Source of the DNA: Lithobates sylvaticus
Taxonomy: Eukaryota > Chordata > Amphibia > Anura > Ranidae
Assembly: GCA_028564925.1 (NCBI GenBank)
Contig: CM053030.1
Span: forward strand, 266,238,199-266,302,198
Reading direction: 5' to 3'
Length of the DNA: 64,000 nt
Below, piece after piece: positions 45,049 through 57,190 of this stretch. The notes beneath the pieces are model-generated. The model did no database searches and was not told the DNA's origin. It saw only the letters and a program-made list of their open reading frames with translations. The number at the start of each line of letters is the position of its first letter. Position 1 is the stretch's first letter. The position numbers and the translations under genes were made by a program.

Positions 45049-46761
45049 AGCAAATAAATACTAGAGTATAAATAGTGCGCAATATCAACCTTAGTCTATT
45101 TAGATCAGCAGGTGAGGTTAAAAGACAAATGTCATGGTATAATAAAATATATAAGTGCTTGCGTGACAATCCCAGGTGCACAAAAATATATAATTAAACT
45201 TCAAGTTACAATGAGGTTGTAACCAATTTAATAAATAAATAAATACACAATGTGTTAAAAATAAATACAATGTGTTTTAAATAAATAAAGTGCTTCAAAA
45301 TGTGAGTAAAAACAAGTATGTGTTATAATGTGTCAAAGAAAGGAAATATCCAGATTATGCCAGTGATGCATATGGGGATATATAAATTCCAAAAGCCAAT
45401 ACAGGCTTGACCTGATGGATTAGCTAATTAATTGATGAATTAATGGGTAAACGGCCGCCAGTTAAATATTATATTAATCCCATAGGTGATAGCAGTCCAT
45501 TAAATGAGTTAGATAATTAATGAAATAACTCTTCACATCCACTAATGATATCCGGGACACAATTAGAAATGCTAGAGAAAAAAAAAAGAGAGAAAAAAAG
45601 AAACTTCCCTTTATGCTGGGAATGTAGGGCTTTTTTCCTTTTGGTTCCTCCTGATATCTTGCTCCGGTATGATATAACAGAGAAAAAGACACAAACAAAA
45701 AACCATTGCGCAGCGCTCTATTCAACCATCAAACAAAGAAGATCTTTTAGGTGGTTGCCTACAGCTATACAACTCACATGTACCCAGTAGGTGTTTGCGC
45801 GTTCAAATCCTGCTAATGGTCAGGCTCAGATAGGGGGCTGTCAGCCCTTTCCTCCTCACTGTGCTGTGCTGTGCTTAGCACTGTCACTTGGGCTCCTCCT
45901 CCCGACGCGTGTCATCACAGGTCACGTGACTTTCTCACTTTCCCTTGAGAAAGTCACGTGACCTGTGATGACACGCGTCGGGAGGAGGAGCCCAAGTGAC
46001 AGTGCTAAGCACAGCACAGCACAGTGAGGAGGAAGATATCAGGAGGAACCAAAAGGAAAAAAGCCCTACATTCCCAGCATAAAGGGAAGTTTCTTTTTTT
46101 CTCTCTTTTTTTTTTCTCTAGCATTTCTAATTGTGTCCCGGATATCATTAGTGGATGTGAAGAGTTATTTCATTAATTATCTAACTCATTTAATGGACTG
46201 CTATCACCTATGGGATTAATATAATATTTAACTGGCGGCCTTTTACCCATTAATTCATCAATTATCCTGTATTGGCTTTTGGAATTTATATATACCCATA
46301 TGCATCACTGGCATAAACTGGATATTTCCTTTCTTTGACACATTATAACACATACTTGTTTTTACTCACATTTTGAAGCACTTTATTTATTTAAAACACA
46401 TTGTATTTATTTTTAACACATTGTGTATTTATTTATTTATTAAATTGGTTACAACCTCATTGTAACTTGAAGTTTAATTATATATTTTTGTGCACCTGGG
46501 ATTGTCACGCAAGCACTTATATATTTTATTATACCATGACATTTGTCTTTTAACCTCACCTGCTGATCTAAATAGACTAAGGTTGATATTGCGCACTATT
46601 TATACTCTAGTATTTATTTGCTTATTCTTTTAAGTGTAGGACACACTTTAATGGTGCAGCATATCATTTGGTCATCTTATCTATTTTATTTGGTTTTCTA
46701 AAACATTTTTAATATTTTTATTCTCCTATCAGCGCTTTAGTACTCACTTTGCACATTTTAT
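45049..46761. mobile_element. Palindromic insertion with 14-bp target duplication (probably PLE-derived)
   Basis: The arms at 45049-45937 and 45946-46621 are near-perfect inverted copies around the 8-nt loop ctttccct. The right arm lacks about 25 bp near 46265 and a ~190-bp stretch present on the left (about 45660-45850). A 140-bp unpaired tail (46622-46761) follows. The direct repeat atgtgttagaaata lies at 45035-45048 and 46762-46775. Near the centre, 'gacacgcgtcggg' is preceded by cttgagaaag, reminiscent of decayed hammerheads in PLE terminal repeats. No protein domain. The PLE link is inference; the insertion itself is certain. Confidence 0.8.
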
Positions 46762-47269
46762 ATGTGTTAGAAATACCTTAATAAAGTGACAACTTTGTGT
46801 AAAAATATATATATTTTTTGCCATTTTCCAAAAACTTTTGGGAAAAAATTAAATCTTCCATGGACTCAACATGCCTCTCAGAAAATATCTTGGGGTGTCT
46901 ACTTTCCAAAAAGGGGTAATTTGGGGGTGTTTGAACTGTCCTGGTATGACCAGCATTAGGAGTTTTCCAATGTTGAGCATACATGTAATGTTCTTTTTTT
47001 TGATTCAGCCTGTGGGCTAAATGAAAAAAAAAAAAACTGATTCTGCAAATCAAATTGATCAATGTGGATGAAGAAATCTTCCAGAAAAAAGTGAAAAGAG
47101 TATATGCCAGAGCATTGGAACTACCGCCCGCTGACCACCCCATGGCAAACACGTCCTTTTTTTTACTGCAGAGGGTCAGAATACAGAGATCAGGCTGCAT
47201 CTGACTGTGACCCTACATGTGCAGAATTGTGTACCATGCTGTACCCTAGATTGTGCCGTGCTATACCCT

Positions 47270-49066
47270 AGACTAGTAGGTCACTACGGTGTGGTAGCAA
47301 CAGAAACAGTCCTTGGGGCAGAGGCCAGGTTGGCCAGGAAAAAAGGGACAAAAAATATTTGGTGTCACACCTTATTCCGTGTTTACCACAGACACAACAT
47401 CTTTTTGGAGGTGGCTTTTGTGTTGGGGTAGGTTGGAGGACATCTAGAAAATGGCTCTCATGCAGCTGGCTGACTGCATGTGGATTTGGAATTTGGGTCA
47501 CAGTGCCTTCTGGATACAAAAAGGCTGAAATGATGTCTGCCTGACATTTTAGGAAGGATTCAGTTCTTTCAGTAGCTTTGTAAATAGCCAAAGCATTGTA
47601 TATAGCAAATTTGTAACAGTGCAATACAGCTTCATCATTTGGTGTTGAAGTCTACACCTCACATATTTAGATTATAGTTGTAGATGCAGAGAGGCTTTTC
47701 AACTACATCAGACACCGTGTGAATTTTGATTGGCGTGTCTGAGTGAATGGAGGACAGGATGAATACGTCATGTGTGTCCTTTCATTTTACTGCTAGTAGT
47801 TCTTCATTGCAAAACAGGCTTTCTCCCCCCTTTCAAAGTGGGGTGTTACTGAGCCGTAGGGGGGAAGCCCCTGCAATTAGGGTGCACGGTGCCACAGCAG
47901 CCAAATATCTAAAATGTGTCAGGCTTGCATGAAATTTGTCCACGTACAAATGTTATTCCCTTACGGAAAAAAGGGTGACAACAAGTCCCCCACTATCATA
48001 CAATTGCTCCCCATTTAGTTTGGGCATCCAGGGGGCTTCACTTGACTTTTCTTGTCTTTTCTTTCATAAATTATAAAGTGGTATGTAAAGCCCGGGGCCC
48101 TCTCACAGAACTGATACATTTTGACCCCATACCTGGCACGCTTGCTGGGGAGATATTGCTTAGTTGAAAGCCTGGCGGTAAAATGTACAAGGGACACGTC
48201 TATGCAGATGTTTGTTGGGGTGTATAAAAATCTGCAAATTTCTGGGACAGGCAATTATATGAGAGGCTGAATTTTGTGTAGCTGATTATAGTCAGAAACA
48301 CCCTGGGGATGAGAAAGAGTATTATAACTCAATTGCATAAAATGCATTATTTTCCTCATATAATTTCCTGGCTATTGCAGATGGTTTTCTACTCAAATTG
48401 GATTGGCAAGGTGTGAATTTGGGTTGACGGCAATGTATTGTTGGGCATAAAGATTATTTTGGTCCACAATCAAAATGTTGCAGTCTTCATTGAAAAACAG
48501 CTCAAAAAGGTCAAGCGGCGTTATTAAGTTGACTGTTTTCACCTGAACCCCCGGGCTGGGCAGTAAATGGGGGGATAACAGGTGCTAACAGGTGCTGCTC
48601 AATTTGGGGGCAGCAAATTAGGGTGTGCAAGCATCCATAAAAGGCTACTATGGACTCTACGGGCCTGTGATTGAATTCTTGGTGGCTGCGATTGCATTAC
48701 ACTACTAGTGCTAGCCACCTCACCAGCTTGTACTGCTCACCACTTCACCATAAAATACTGCAGTGCTGGTGTCTCAAAGGCCAGGATGTGCTAGGCTGCT
48801 AGTGCTTGCCAGTTCACCAAAAGGTAGTGCAGCGCTAGTACTTGCGTCCTGTTGCATATGTGCATAATCATGCATTTCTAGCACTTCAGCAACATGGGTC
48901 GGTGTGCCTGATTTTAGCAAGGACGTCTTCACCAGCATCTGAGCTAGCTATCAGGGTGCCTCTGCTTTTTACAGGTTCATATTCTGAGCCTGATTCTGAC
49001 AGCGAGGCTTCCCCTGTGCTCTCTTCTGTTGTGCTCAGAATCCTGTAGGCCTTCTCTCTAGTGTAC
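47270..49066 (-). pseudogene. piggyBac (PGBD4-like) transposase relic
   Basis: Minus strand. The N-terminus at 49066 reads MSKERYTREKAYRIL followed by an acidic/Ser region. Further on, across several frames: PLDLFELFFNEDCNILIVDQ, NLYAQQYIAVNP, then FTARLSTKQYLPSKRARYGV (48015-48254), which is the conserved DESL..KGRLSFKQYIPSKR block. Next, HLYVDKFHAS is the equivalent of the DNFYTS catalytic motif, with N changed to K. The C-terminus has PPPKRCCVCGKHGIRCDTKY, the Cys-rich zinc-binding domain. Frameshifts and stops are numerous. The transposase would cut at TTAA. Confidence 0.9.
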
Positions 49067-49943
49067 CTTTCTTTGGACATTTTGGGCACTAAATATTTAC
49101 AGATACCTAGTGGCAACTATTGGAAAAAAAGATCTTGGCTATCAATCAGGGACTAATTGTGCACTAATAATAAAATGAACTGCTAGTGCTAGCAGAGATC
49201 AGGCCTGATCTTGCTAACATTGTGGTTTTGTGGACAATGTATCAGAGGTGGCAGTGACATTTTTACTGCCACTGCACTTGTTGGGAGGGGTAAACACAAG
49301 TGCTGGCAGTGATTGGGGCTGATCCTGATAAATCTGCATTTTTGGGGACTCCTTACTATTGGGGACACCAGTATAGGTTTGATCTTAATCAAGATACTGA
49401 TCCAGACAGAAAGCGGAACTTGTAATGGCGGTGATCTGTGACTTAAAGTTTGACTGTGATAGTATGACAGGCAATCTGACGTTAACTAACAATGGCTGGG
49501 AGGGTCCCTAATTTACTCTATTTGACGTCGCTAGTGACACTAATACAGTGATAAATACTGTACTAATGACACTGATGACAGGGAAATCAAAGGGTTAACC
49601 GGAGAGCAGTCAAAGGGTAAATGTGCCTAACAAGTGTGTGCAAGTGTATATGTTCTGGTTTTACTCGTATATGATCTGGCTTTCATCTCTCCCTGAATGA
49701 AAAGGGTTTAGGGAGAGAATAATTGGTCAGATCCTGTGTCTGTGTTTACAAACAAGACACAGGGCCATGCTGTATTGGCTACAGCTGATTATCAGGTTGA
49801 TGGCCAAAATCATTGGCTGAAACCTGCTAACAAACTTGTGCTGTAGCAGTAGTGGTGTCTGGCTGTGCACTATATCTACTGTGAGCAGGTCGGCTGTGGT
49901 TAAACTGAATTTTTTTTTTTTTAAGACAAGGGTTCACATATAC

Positions 49944-50376
49944 TTTAAAGTGATATTAAACCTTATTTTTTTAATTAAAATAACAAACATGTCATACTTA
50001 CCCAATCATATTCTTCTGGAGTTCCCCGCCGGCGCTCCATGCCCCTCCTCTTCGGCAAGTCCCCCTGCGGAAAGCTGCTTTCCATGGGTGCACCTGTTCG
50101 TGCTTGCTCCCGAGCTGCCCTGTCTTCTGACTCCTGCCCCCTCCCAATCAGCATTTGATTGACAACAGTGGGGGCCAATGGCTTCTGCTGCTATCAATCT
50201 GCCCAATTAAAGGGGGGAGACAGGGGTGAGAGCCGCTGCTCTTGTGCACATCACTGGATCAGATAGGGCTCATGTAAGAAAAATAGGGGGTTGGGGGGAT
50301 CCTGCAGCACAGAAGTTTTTTTTTTTATAAATGCATTATGGTAAATAAAACCTTAAGGCTTTAGAACCACTTTAAA
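49944..50376. mobile_element. MITE with actttaaagtg termini
   Basis: The left end actttaaagtgatattaaacc and the right end ggctttagaaccactttaaa are imperfect inverted repeats, and a second pair (tttttaattaaaataac / ttataaatgcattatgg) follows inward. About 430 bp with a GC-richer centre. No coding. Confidence 0.65.
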
Positions 50377-50908
50377 GGCCAAATTTGGGCAGCTGAAAAA
50401 ATGACCTCTCCGTACTGCAAGGCTTAATTGCTTCTTTTGTCTAGAGTAGGCAGAGTAAGCAAAAATATTAACTTTTTTCCTCTCTTCCACAGTCTTCTTC
50501 CCAGATCCCTGACCATTTCTGTGAGGCCAACTCTCTTCATTGTTTTGCCAGTCATAGATACTTCAACCTCATCACAAGAGGGCAGGAGTTGTGCATTGTA
50601 CCTTAGTCATGCAGTGTATGTGGGGATGCAATGGAGCTCGTTCATATCCCTGGAGTGCTTGAGAACATCTCAAAGCTCTGGTTGCCATGGGAAGCTTGTA
50701 GAAAGAAAAGCCATTTATACTGTTCCCTCTAGACAAAACAAGCATTTAACCCTTACAGGGTGGCCAGAGCCCTAATGTAATTGAACTTTTCATGGATTTC
50801 AGCCTTAAAGGCTGCCCATGGAGTTCTACAATTTCAGATGAGATTACTCAGGAGTTGAATACCATTTCATTACTTCCAATTCACATAGTATCAGCCCTCA
50901 ATGTATAT
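50377..50908. other. Unassigned, probably another small element
   Basis: The pair ctgcaaggcttaattgc (50417) and gcatttaacccttacag (50741) is roughly inverted and resembles the pair at 34117/34430, so a related MITE may lie at about 50380-50820. No gene. Confidence 0.35.
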
Positions 50909-52101
50909 GTAGCACCCTGGGGTTTAGTCAGGGATTCTCCTCACAAATTTACTTGCCAGGAGTAGTTACCCTGGTCAATTGTTAGAGATCCATTGATTTC
51001 TTCCTAAGCTTGGCCTGGTTGTACTTTTCTCTTCTACCACTAGGTGGCCGAGCATTTTGTGGTACTGGATATGAAAAGGTCTGGTTATGGGTAATTGGGG
51101 TAGCCAACTGGCAGGGGTTTTCTTGGATCCCTTGTCCTTCTGGGAGAGCCTAAATATTCAGACAGTCAGGTGATCTATGTTCTGTGCCACCTGGACAGCT
51201 GTCTGGGTGGATGTGTGCCCCAGGCTGCTAGGCCAGATATTGGGCCTTTCCTAATAGCATCTGACTGCTAGGCTGTGTGAGGGTCTATCCAGAAGTAAGA
51301 GAGCAGCGCAGGGTTGGGATTACGGCTTACAGTCCAACCAGAAGTGATGGTTCTGCAGGCTGGAGAACCTGTCAGTGGTCAGAGGTAGAAGGGAAGTTGT
51401 CACCACAATGGGACCAACCACTTTAATACCAGGGACCACAGTGAGTAACTGAAGCAAGTACTGGAGCAGCATTCTCACCAAATGGGCACGGTGGAGAATC
51501 GGGAAACTTCAGGCAGTGATTAAGTCAGGGACCCAACCAGCGGAGGTGATGCATGCAGAGCAGCCTTGTAAGTCAAGCCAGGGACCAAGCCGACCAGCAG
51601 GGGTGAAGCTTGAGAAGTATCTGGAGTGGCAAGCTAGGGACCCAGCAGGGAAGCGTGGGTGACGCTTGAGGGAGAAACCACCACAAGGATTGGAGGAGCT
51701 CAAGGGATTCATAGTCAGTGAATCAGAGGGTCTAGTGAGAGACCGGGAGCTCAGTGTTGAAGAACTACAAGAGGCAGTTGTAGTGACGCTGAAGGAACTG
51801 TTATGTTTGAGTTAGGAACTGTTAAAGACTGTTGCCATAGGAGACAGCATTCTTGCATGTGCAGATGTGGCGCCTTGCTGGGTCTTTTCCCTGCACGGTT
51901 GTCCTCCTATTGAAGTCTTGGAGTCTGCCAATTGAATCTACAACTACTTAAGGGTGTCCTGGCCCTAACCCCTTTTATCCCCCAAAAATATTAAAAAGGA
52001 CTGTTAAGAGAAATATAACCTCCTTTACATCTAAGAAGTGTATGGTGCCCAATAACTTTGTCCACCTTGCACCCACTATGCCTCGCAGCCCACCACATAC
52101 A
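50909..52101 (+). mobile_element. LTR-type fossil, solo or partial
   Basis: Starts TGTAGCACCCTGGGG and ends near 52080-52101. Its 3' quarter is homologous to 7100-7360 (shared ccataggagacagca, taagggtgtcct, tgttaagagaaata). It contains an AAAATATTAAAAAGG stretch where a polyadenylation region could be. No internal coding part. No clear target duplication. An old copy. Confidence 0.5.
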
Positions 52102-53465
52102 GAAGGATTTCAGCTATCTTTGGCCTGGAAAGTTCTCATTAGACTGGACAGGCCAGAGACCATGCTATATATAGTTTATGCTTCTATTTTTACACTGGGC
52201 ATGGGTATTTTCAGTGAGTTTATAAAGTGAATACAGTACAGAACGAGATGCCTCCAAATTACTATTGTTGAACTACAGGCGCTGTAGTAGCAAAAACTCC
52301 AATGTGCCCACTTAGCAATGTACGTAAGGGTGAAATCTTAACCACACACCTTATCGAGAGGTACATGGATGTGAATCTTTAGATATACACAGATGTTTTG
52401 AAATTGTTTTACCTTAAATTAGTTGCAAACACACCAAACAAATTGACTTTATGGCAGGGTTTTAAATGATGTAAGTAAAGCATTTAGTCACTGGGCAAAT
52501 AGATTTGCATGTAGCCAAAAAACATTCACCAATTTCTTGCTACATTACATGTATTGGTTTAGAGATAAAAGTGATCATTATACTAATATGCTATGCTAAC
52601 TTTGCCAACAGAGTATGAGTAATTGAGTGGAAAAGAAGTGTTGTTAACCATAAGAAGCATATACTAGACTGCAGATTAAACACTGAGTGAGGCCACTGTA
52701 TACAGAACATTAATTCTCAGCAGACAGACTACCAAATCTTACAGTAAATACAGTATTCTGTCCACCACGTTCATAATCCTATTTTTTTTTAATGTAAAAA
52801 TATTTGCTGACTTTATTTTTTATGGAAAGATGTCTGAGATGGTGTCTGTTTTTGAGACCCTTCAGTGGTATCAAGTCGCCAGAATTACTAACTCAGCAAG
52901 TTTATTCTCAATTTCAGAATAAAAGGCATGCGCTTACAAGTGCTCTATGTACAGTATAATGTATCATTATATACTGTACATCATCAGCTCCCACCATTCT
53001 TAGAAAGAGTAGAGAGATATAGGTAATAGAAATACTGAGTTGAACTATATGCTTATAGTGACAAATAACATGTAAAGAAGACAAAACAAAATTAGTATGG
53101 ACAATAACCAGATTGGTGAGATATAAACATACATGCATTGAGCATAAGCTGAGCATTGAGCATAAGCTCAATGGTAACAAGCCCAAAAGGTGAGTGCTAA
53201 CAGTGATAACCATAGTGGCACTAACATGTGGAGACCCATCGTATAGGAAAGCATTAAGATACAGACAAAGCAAGAAAACACAAAGAAGCGAACATTCCCC
53301 TAATTTGCCCCCCTTTATGCCCAGAGGCCAAGGCGGGTCCCCACCAAATGCTAATCATGGAAAAGCATGGGGAACCCTAACAGAGAGTTCATTCCACTCT
53401 TTACAGTGCATCTGATGCGACAGGTCGCATCAGTCCTGGGATCCTTAGTGGGACAGGAGCACCCA
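52102..53465. other. Unassigned non-coding sequence
   Basis: A/T-rich, without a recognised family. A short duplication (gcattgagcataagct) occurs at 53135-53171, and the hairpin gatgcgacaggtcgcatc lies at 53412-53429. No gene. Confidence 0.45.
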
Positions 53466-54640
53466 AGAAAAATGTGAAAAATGTGGCGTGCATTTGTATT
53501 CAGCCCCCTGAGTCAATACTTTGTAAAACCCCCTTTTGCTACAATTACAGCTGCAAGACTTTTTGGGGATGTCTCTACCATCTTTGCACATCTAGAGAGT
53601 GACATTTTTGCCCATTCTGTTTTGGAAAAAAGCTCAAGCTCTGTCAGATTGGATGGAGAGCATCTGTGAACAACACTTTTCAAGTCTTGCCACAGATTCT
53701 CAATTGGATTTAGGTCTGGACTTTGACTAGGCCATTCAAAAACATGAATGTGCTTTGATCTAAACCATTCCATTGTAGCTCTGGCTGTATGTTTAGGGTC
53801 GTTGTCCTGCTGGAAGATGAACCTCCGCCCGTCTCAAGTCTTTTGCCGACTGTAACAGGTTTTCTTCTATGCCTTGTATTTTACTCCATCCATCTTCCCA
53901 TCAACTCCGACCAGCTTCCCTGTCTGTGCTGAAGAAAAGCATCCCCTAACATGATGCTGACACCACCATGTTTTACGGTGGGGATGGTGTGTTCAGGGTG
54001 ATGTGCAGTGTTAGTTTTCCACCATACATAGCGTTTTGCTTTTAGGCCAAAAAGTTCAGTTTTGATTAATGCGCTCCTTGCACGGCCTGTCAGTTTAAGT
54101 GGATGTCCATGTCTTGGTAGGTTTGAAGTTCTGCCATACTCTTTTCATTTTCAGATGATGGATTGAACAGTGCTGCAGATGTTCAAAGCTTGGGATTTTT
54201 TTTATAACCTGACCCTGCTTTAAACTTCTCCACAACTTTATCTCTGACCTATCTGGTGTGTTTCTTGGCCTTCATGATGCTGTTTGTTCACTAAGGTTCT
54301 CTAACAAACCTCTGAGGGCTTCACAGAACAGCTGTATTTTAACTGAGATTAAATTACACACAGGTGGACTCTATTTACTAATTAGGTGACTTCTAAAGGT
54401 AATTGGTTCCAATAGATTTTAGTTGGGGGTATCACAGTAAAGGGGGCTGAATACAAGTGCATGCCAAAATGCTACATTTTTAAAACCATTTATCATTTTC
54501 CTTCCAATTCACAATTATGTGACACTTTGTGTTGGTCTATCAGATAAAATCCCAATAAAATACATTTCAATTTTTGGTTGTAACATGACAAAATGTGGAA
54601 AATTTCAAGGGGTTTGAAGACCTTTTCAAGGCACTGTATA
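53466..54640 (-). mobile_element. Decayed Tc1-like transposon
   Basis: The inner ends 'gcatttgtattcagccccct' (53490) and gggggctgaatacaagtgc (54444) are inverted. The right end continues through a typical Tc1 inverted repeat to gcactgta at about 54632-54640. The left outer repeat is mostly lost. Between them lies a minus-strand transposase relic. Much older than the Tc1 at 43266. Confidence 0.85.
53513..54330 (-). pseudogene. Tc1-like transposase relic
   Basis: The best frame (53513-53773, minus) encodes [20 protein letters not shown], which holds the Glu of the DDE triad, and continues LKSVVHRCSPSNLTELE and VIVAKGGFTKY, the usual Tc1 C-terminus. Upstream in sense, broken frames continue: the reverse complement near 53940-54060 corresponds to 'MVVSASC', and near 54110-54150 to PRHGHPLKL-like sequence. 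The N-terminal DNA-binding part is shortened. Many frameshifts. Non-functional. Confidence 0.85.
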
Positions 54641-54809
54641 TGTAATCTAAATACAAGACATAGGAAGGGTCATATGCTGGTAGTCCATCCAAATATGGGA
54701 ACGTTGGGGCCCAGTATTGTTCGTTGTTCAGTGCAAGCCCCTTGAAGGGAGTAGAAGCAATCTCCAGGGACCATGTAAAAAAAAAAGAGAAGATGTAGAG
54801 GCACCTCTA
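54641..54809. other. Short unassigned stretch between Tc1 relic and PLE 2
   Basis: No feature recognised beyond an A10 run at about 54778-54788. Confidence 0.4.
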
Positions 54810-56510
54810 AGTGAAGACTGTTATAAAATGTATTCAGCAAAAAGTGTAAGAACAAATTGGGGTAAACAGGAACATACCTTGGACTAATAGATGTTCCTGT
54901 TTTACTATCTGGATTATTATAGTATCACAGCTGGGTCCAGAAGCTGACTCCATGTGTGGAAGTATCCAGGAAAGAGGGCTGGAATGCTCGTGGAGCTCAG
55001 CGTGAAGAACGTTGATGTCACAGGATGTTCTGCGACGCGTTTCTGAGCATGTGCTCTGGCGATGACAGGTCAGGTGTGCTCCTTTGTCAAGCTAATGGCC
55101 CAGGGCTATGGATGCCTTTTATGTACATAACAGTATCTGGGAACTACAAGTGAAATTAAAGATTTATCATTCCACTAAGGTAATAATAACATATGAGCAA
55201 GAAACATTAGCTATATGTACCGAAACCAAAGATAAATGTATATATGGACGTAAAAGTTATAAATGCATTACTACTCACTACAACTCAACTATAAATTTCA
55301 TGTGGGACACTTTTTTTGTAAAATTTATAAAATTTGTAAAATTTTAAATATATATGGAATCTTTACTGTTTATAAAAAAACAGGCATATCTATAAAACTC
55401 TATTTTATCAATAGTATTAAAATGCAGGGATTTAACCAGAAGGCATAACTATAGAGAGGTATAAATAAGACAATTTTCTCTTATATACTATAACTTATAC
55501 TTAATGGGGATGAGACCACCCACCACCCCACACGCCACCCCATAACCACATGGAGCTCTGTAAGGGAAGGTAAAAAAGAGGGGGATAATATTAGTAGCGG
55601 TACAATCAAAAGATAGTACTAATCTCAAGCTCCTCATTCAGTCCACCAGGGCAGAGCATATCCAGAGTGTGTATCCAGTATGTCTGCTTTCTAAGTGGGT
55701 GAATAGTGCGGCCTATGTATAAAAGTTTACAAGGGCAGGTAAGGCAATAAATTACAAAATCTGAGGAGTAATTGTAGAATTCTGTTGTGAAAGTTTTCCC
55801 TTTTAGATGAAAATTATTTTCTACCATGTTTTACAATGGAGCAGGTTTTGCAGAGTGTTTTTTTTCATTGAAACATGCCTTGAAGGGGGATAAGACTTAA
55901 CTTGGGAGAGGAAACAGTATTGTCAGACTCCAATTTACTTGGAGCAATTTTATTTTTTAGATTAGGAGCCATTCTGTATGTTACATGGGGTCTGTTGTGA
56001 AGAATGTTTTTTAGATGTGGGTTTTCTAGTAAAATGTTCCAATTCCAATGCTTTTTTAGAATGTGTTCCATATTCCGATACAGATGGTGGAATCTGGCAG
56101 TGAATCTGACAGAGTGGTCGAAATTTTTATTATTTTTATTTGCGGGTTTTCCTTCAAAGTAGCAGGAGACTGGTGTTATTGGTGCATCTTTTTAGCCCTG
56201 TACTATTAGCCTGACAAAGGAGCACACCTGACCTGTCATCGACTGTGCACATGCTCAGAAACATGTTACGGAACATCCTGTGATGTCACTGTGCTTGATG
56301 CTGCACTCCACAAGCGTTTCAGCCATCTTTCCTGGATCCTTGCACACATAGAGCCAGCTTCTAGACCCAGCTGAGCGGTGATACCATCTAATACAGCGCG
56401 AGTGCTGACCCACGGATGTTGGACTATTTGATGTGCCTGTTTTACCTGCCCCAAATGTGGGTTGTTCTTACACTTTTCGCTGAATACATTTTATAACAGT
56501 CTACACTAAT
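54810..56510 (-). mobile_element. Penelope-like element 2 with ~270-300-bp inverted terminal repeats
   Basis: About 54813-55085 and the reverse complement of 56215-56508 match throughout (shared gactgttataaaatgtattc, aaaagtgtaagaacaa, agctgggtc, tcacaggatgtt, gacaggtcaggtgtgctcct). Inside, a minus-strand PLE GIY-YIG domain is present. The terminal repeats hold hammerhead-like remnants (tgctcagaaacgcgtcgc on the minus strand near 55030). Internal truncation has removed the reverse transcriptase. It is an older, broken copy. Confidence 0.82.
55606..55830 (-). pseudogene. PLE 2 GIY-YIG endonuclease fragment
   Basis: Minus-strand coding sense NNFHLKGKTFTTEFYNYSSD and FVIYCLTCPCKLLYIGRTIH. The CLTCPC-x-LLYIGRT motif is the Penelope-type GIY-YIG signature. 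It is followed by PLRKQTYWIHTLDMLCPGGL, which resembles the terminal segment in which PLE proteins end ('E..WI..L.T..P.GLNE'). The central part of the domain is missing. Confidence 0.85.
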
Positions 56511-56825
56511 GCCGCGTACACACGGTCGGAATTCTCGTCGGAAAAAGCTCTGATGGTTTTCCCGTCGGAATTCCGACGGAATTTCACTCAAACTGTCTTG
56601 CCTACACACGGTCACACCAAATTCCATCGGTCTGTAACACAGCGGCATAAAACACATTCGACAGCACTATAAAAGGGAAGTTTAATGCTTCCAAGCATGC
56701 GTCGAATTGTTTCCGAGCATGCGTCGGAATTTTGCGTGTCGGAATTGGATACACGCGATCGGAAAATCCGATAGAAAGGTTTTCCGTCGGAAAAATTGAG
56801 AACAGGTTCTCAATCCAAAGTGTTT
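56509..56825. mobile_element. MITE, cacacggtcgga family, truncated at the right
   Basis: Starts taatgccgcgtacacacggt and carries repeated 'gtcggaatt' and 'catgcgtcg' motifs with internal inverted pairs (cgtcggaattccgacg). The terminus matches 28617 and resembles 27845. The expected second end is not seen. Confidence 0.6.
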
Positions 56826-57190
56826 CTAACCTTTCTGCTTGATCCAAACTAGAGTTGGACTTTCGAGTAGTATTTGATGTGCCCTTCACCTTCATATTTT
56901 ACATGCCTGTCTTCTAAATTTTTGTTATTGTATTTATTATAGACTTTGTGGAAGATTGTTCAGTTGAGGGATCTCTGTATTTGATTGTTCAACTGCCATG
57001 ATAACATATCAGTGCATTGTCTTTAGAGAGTCAGCTAACTCATATGCTTTTGATACATTGCTGATATGATGATATTTGCTGCAATACAGTGTAACCATAG
57101 CACTTCAAAACATTAAAAAGAAAGCCTGAAAGAGGATATCATGAGCAAATAATGATATCATGAGTAAATACCACAAAGATTTTAAACTAT
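56826..57190. other. Unassigned A/T-rich sequence
   Basis: No family or gene recognised. The duplicated phrase atatcatgagcaaata / atatcatgagtaaata lies at 57137-57170. Confidence 0.4.
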
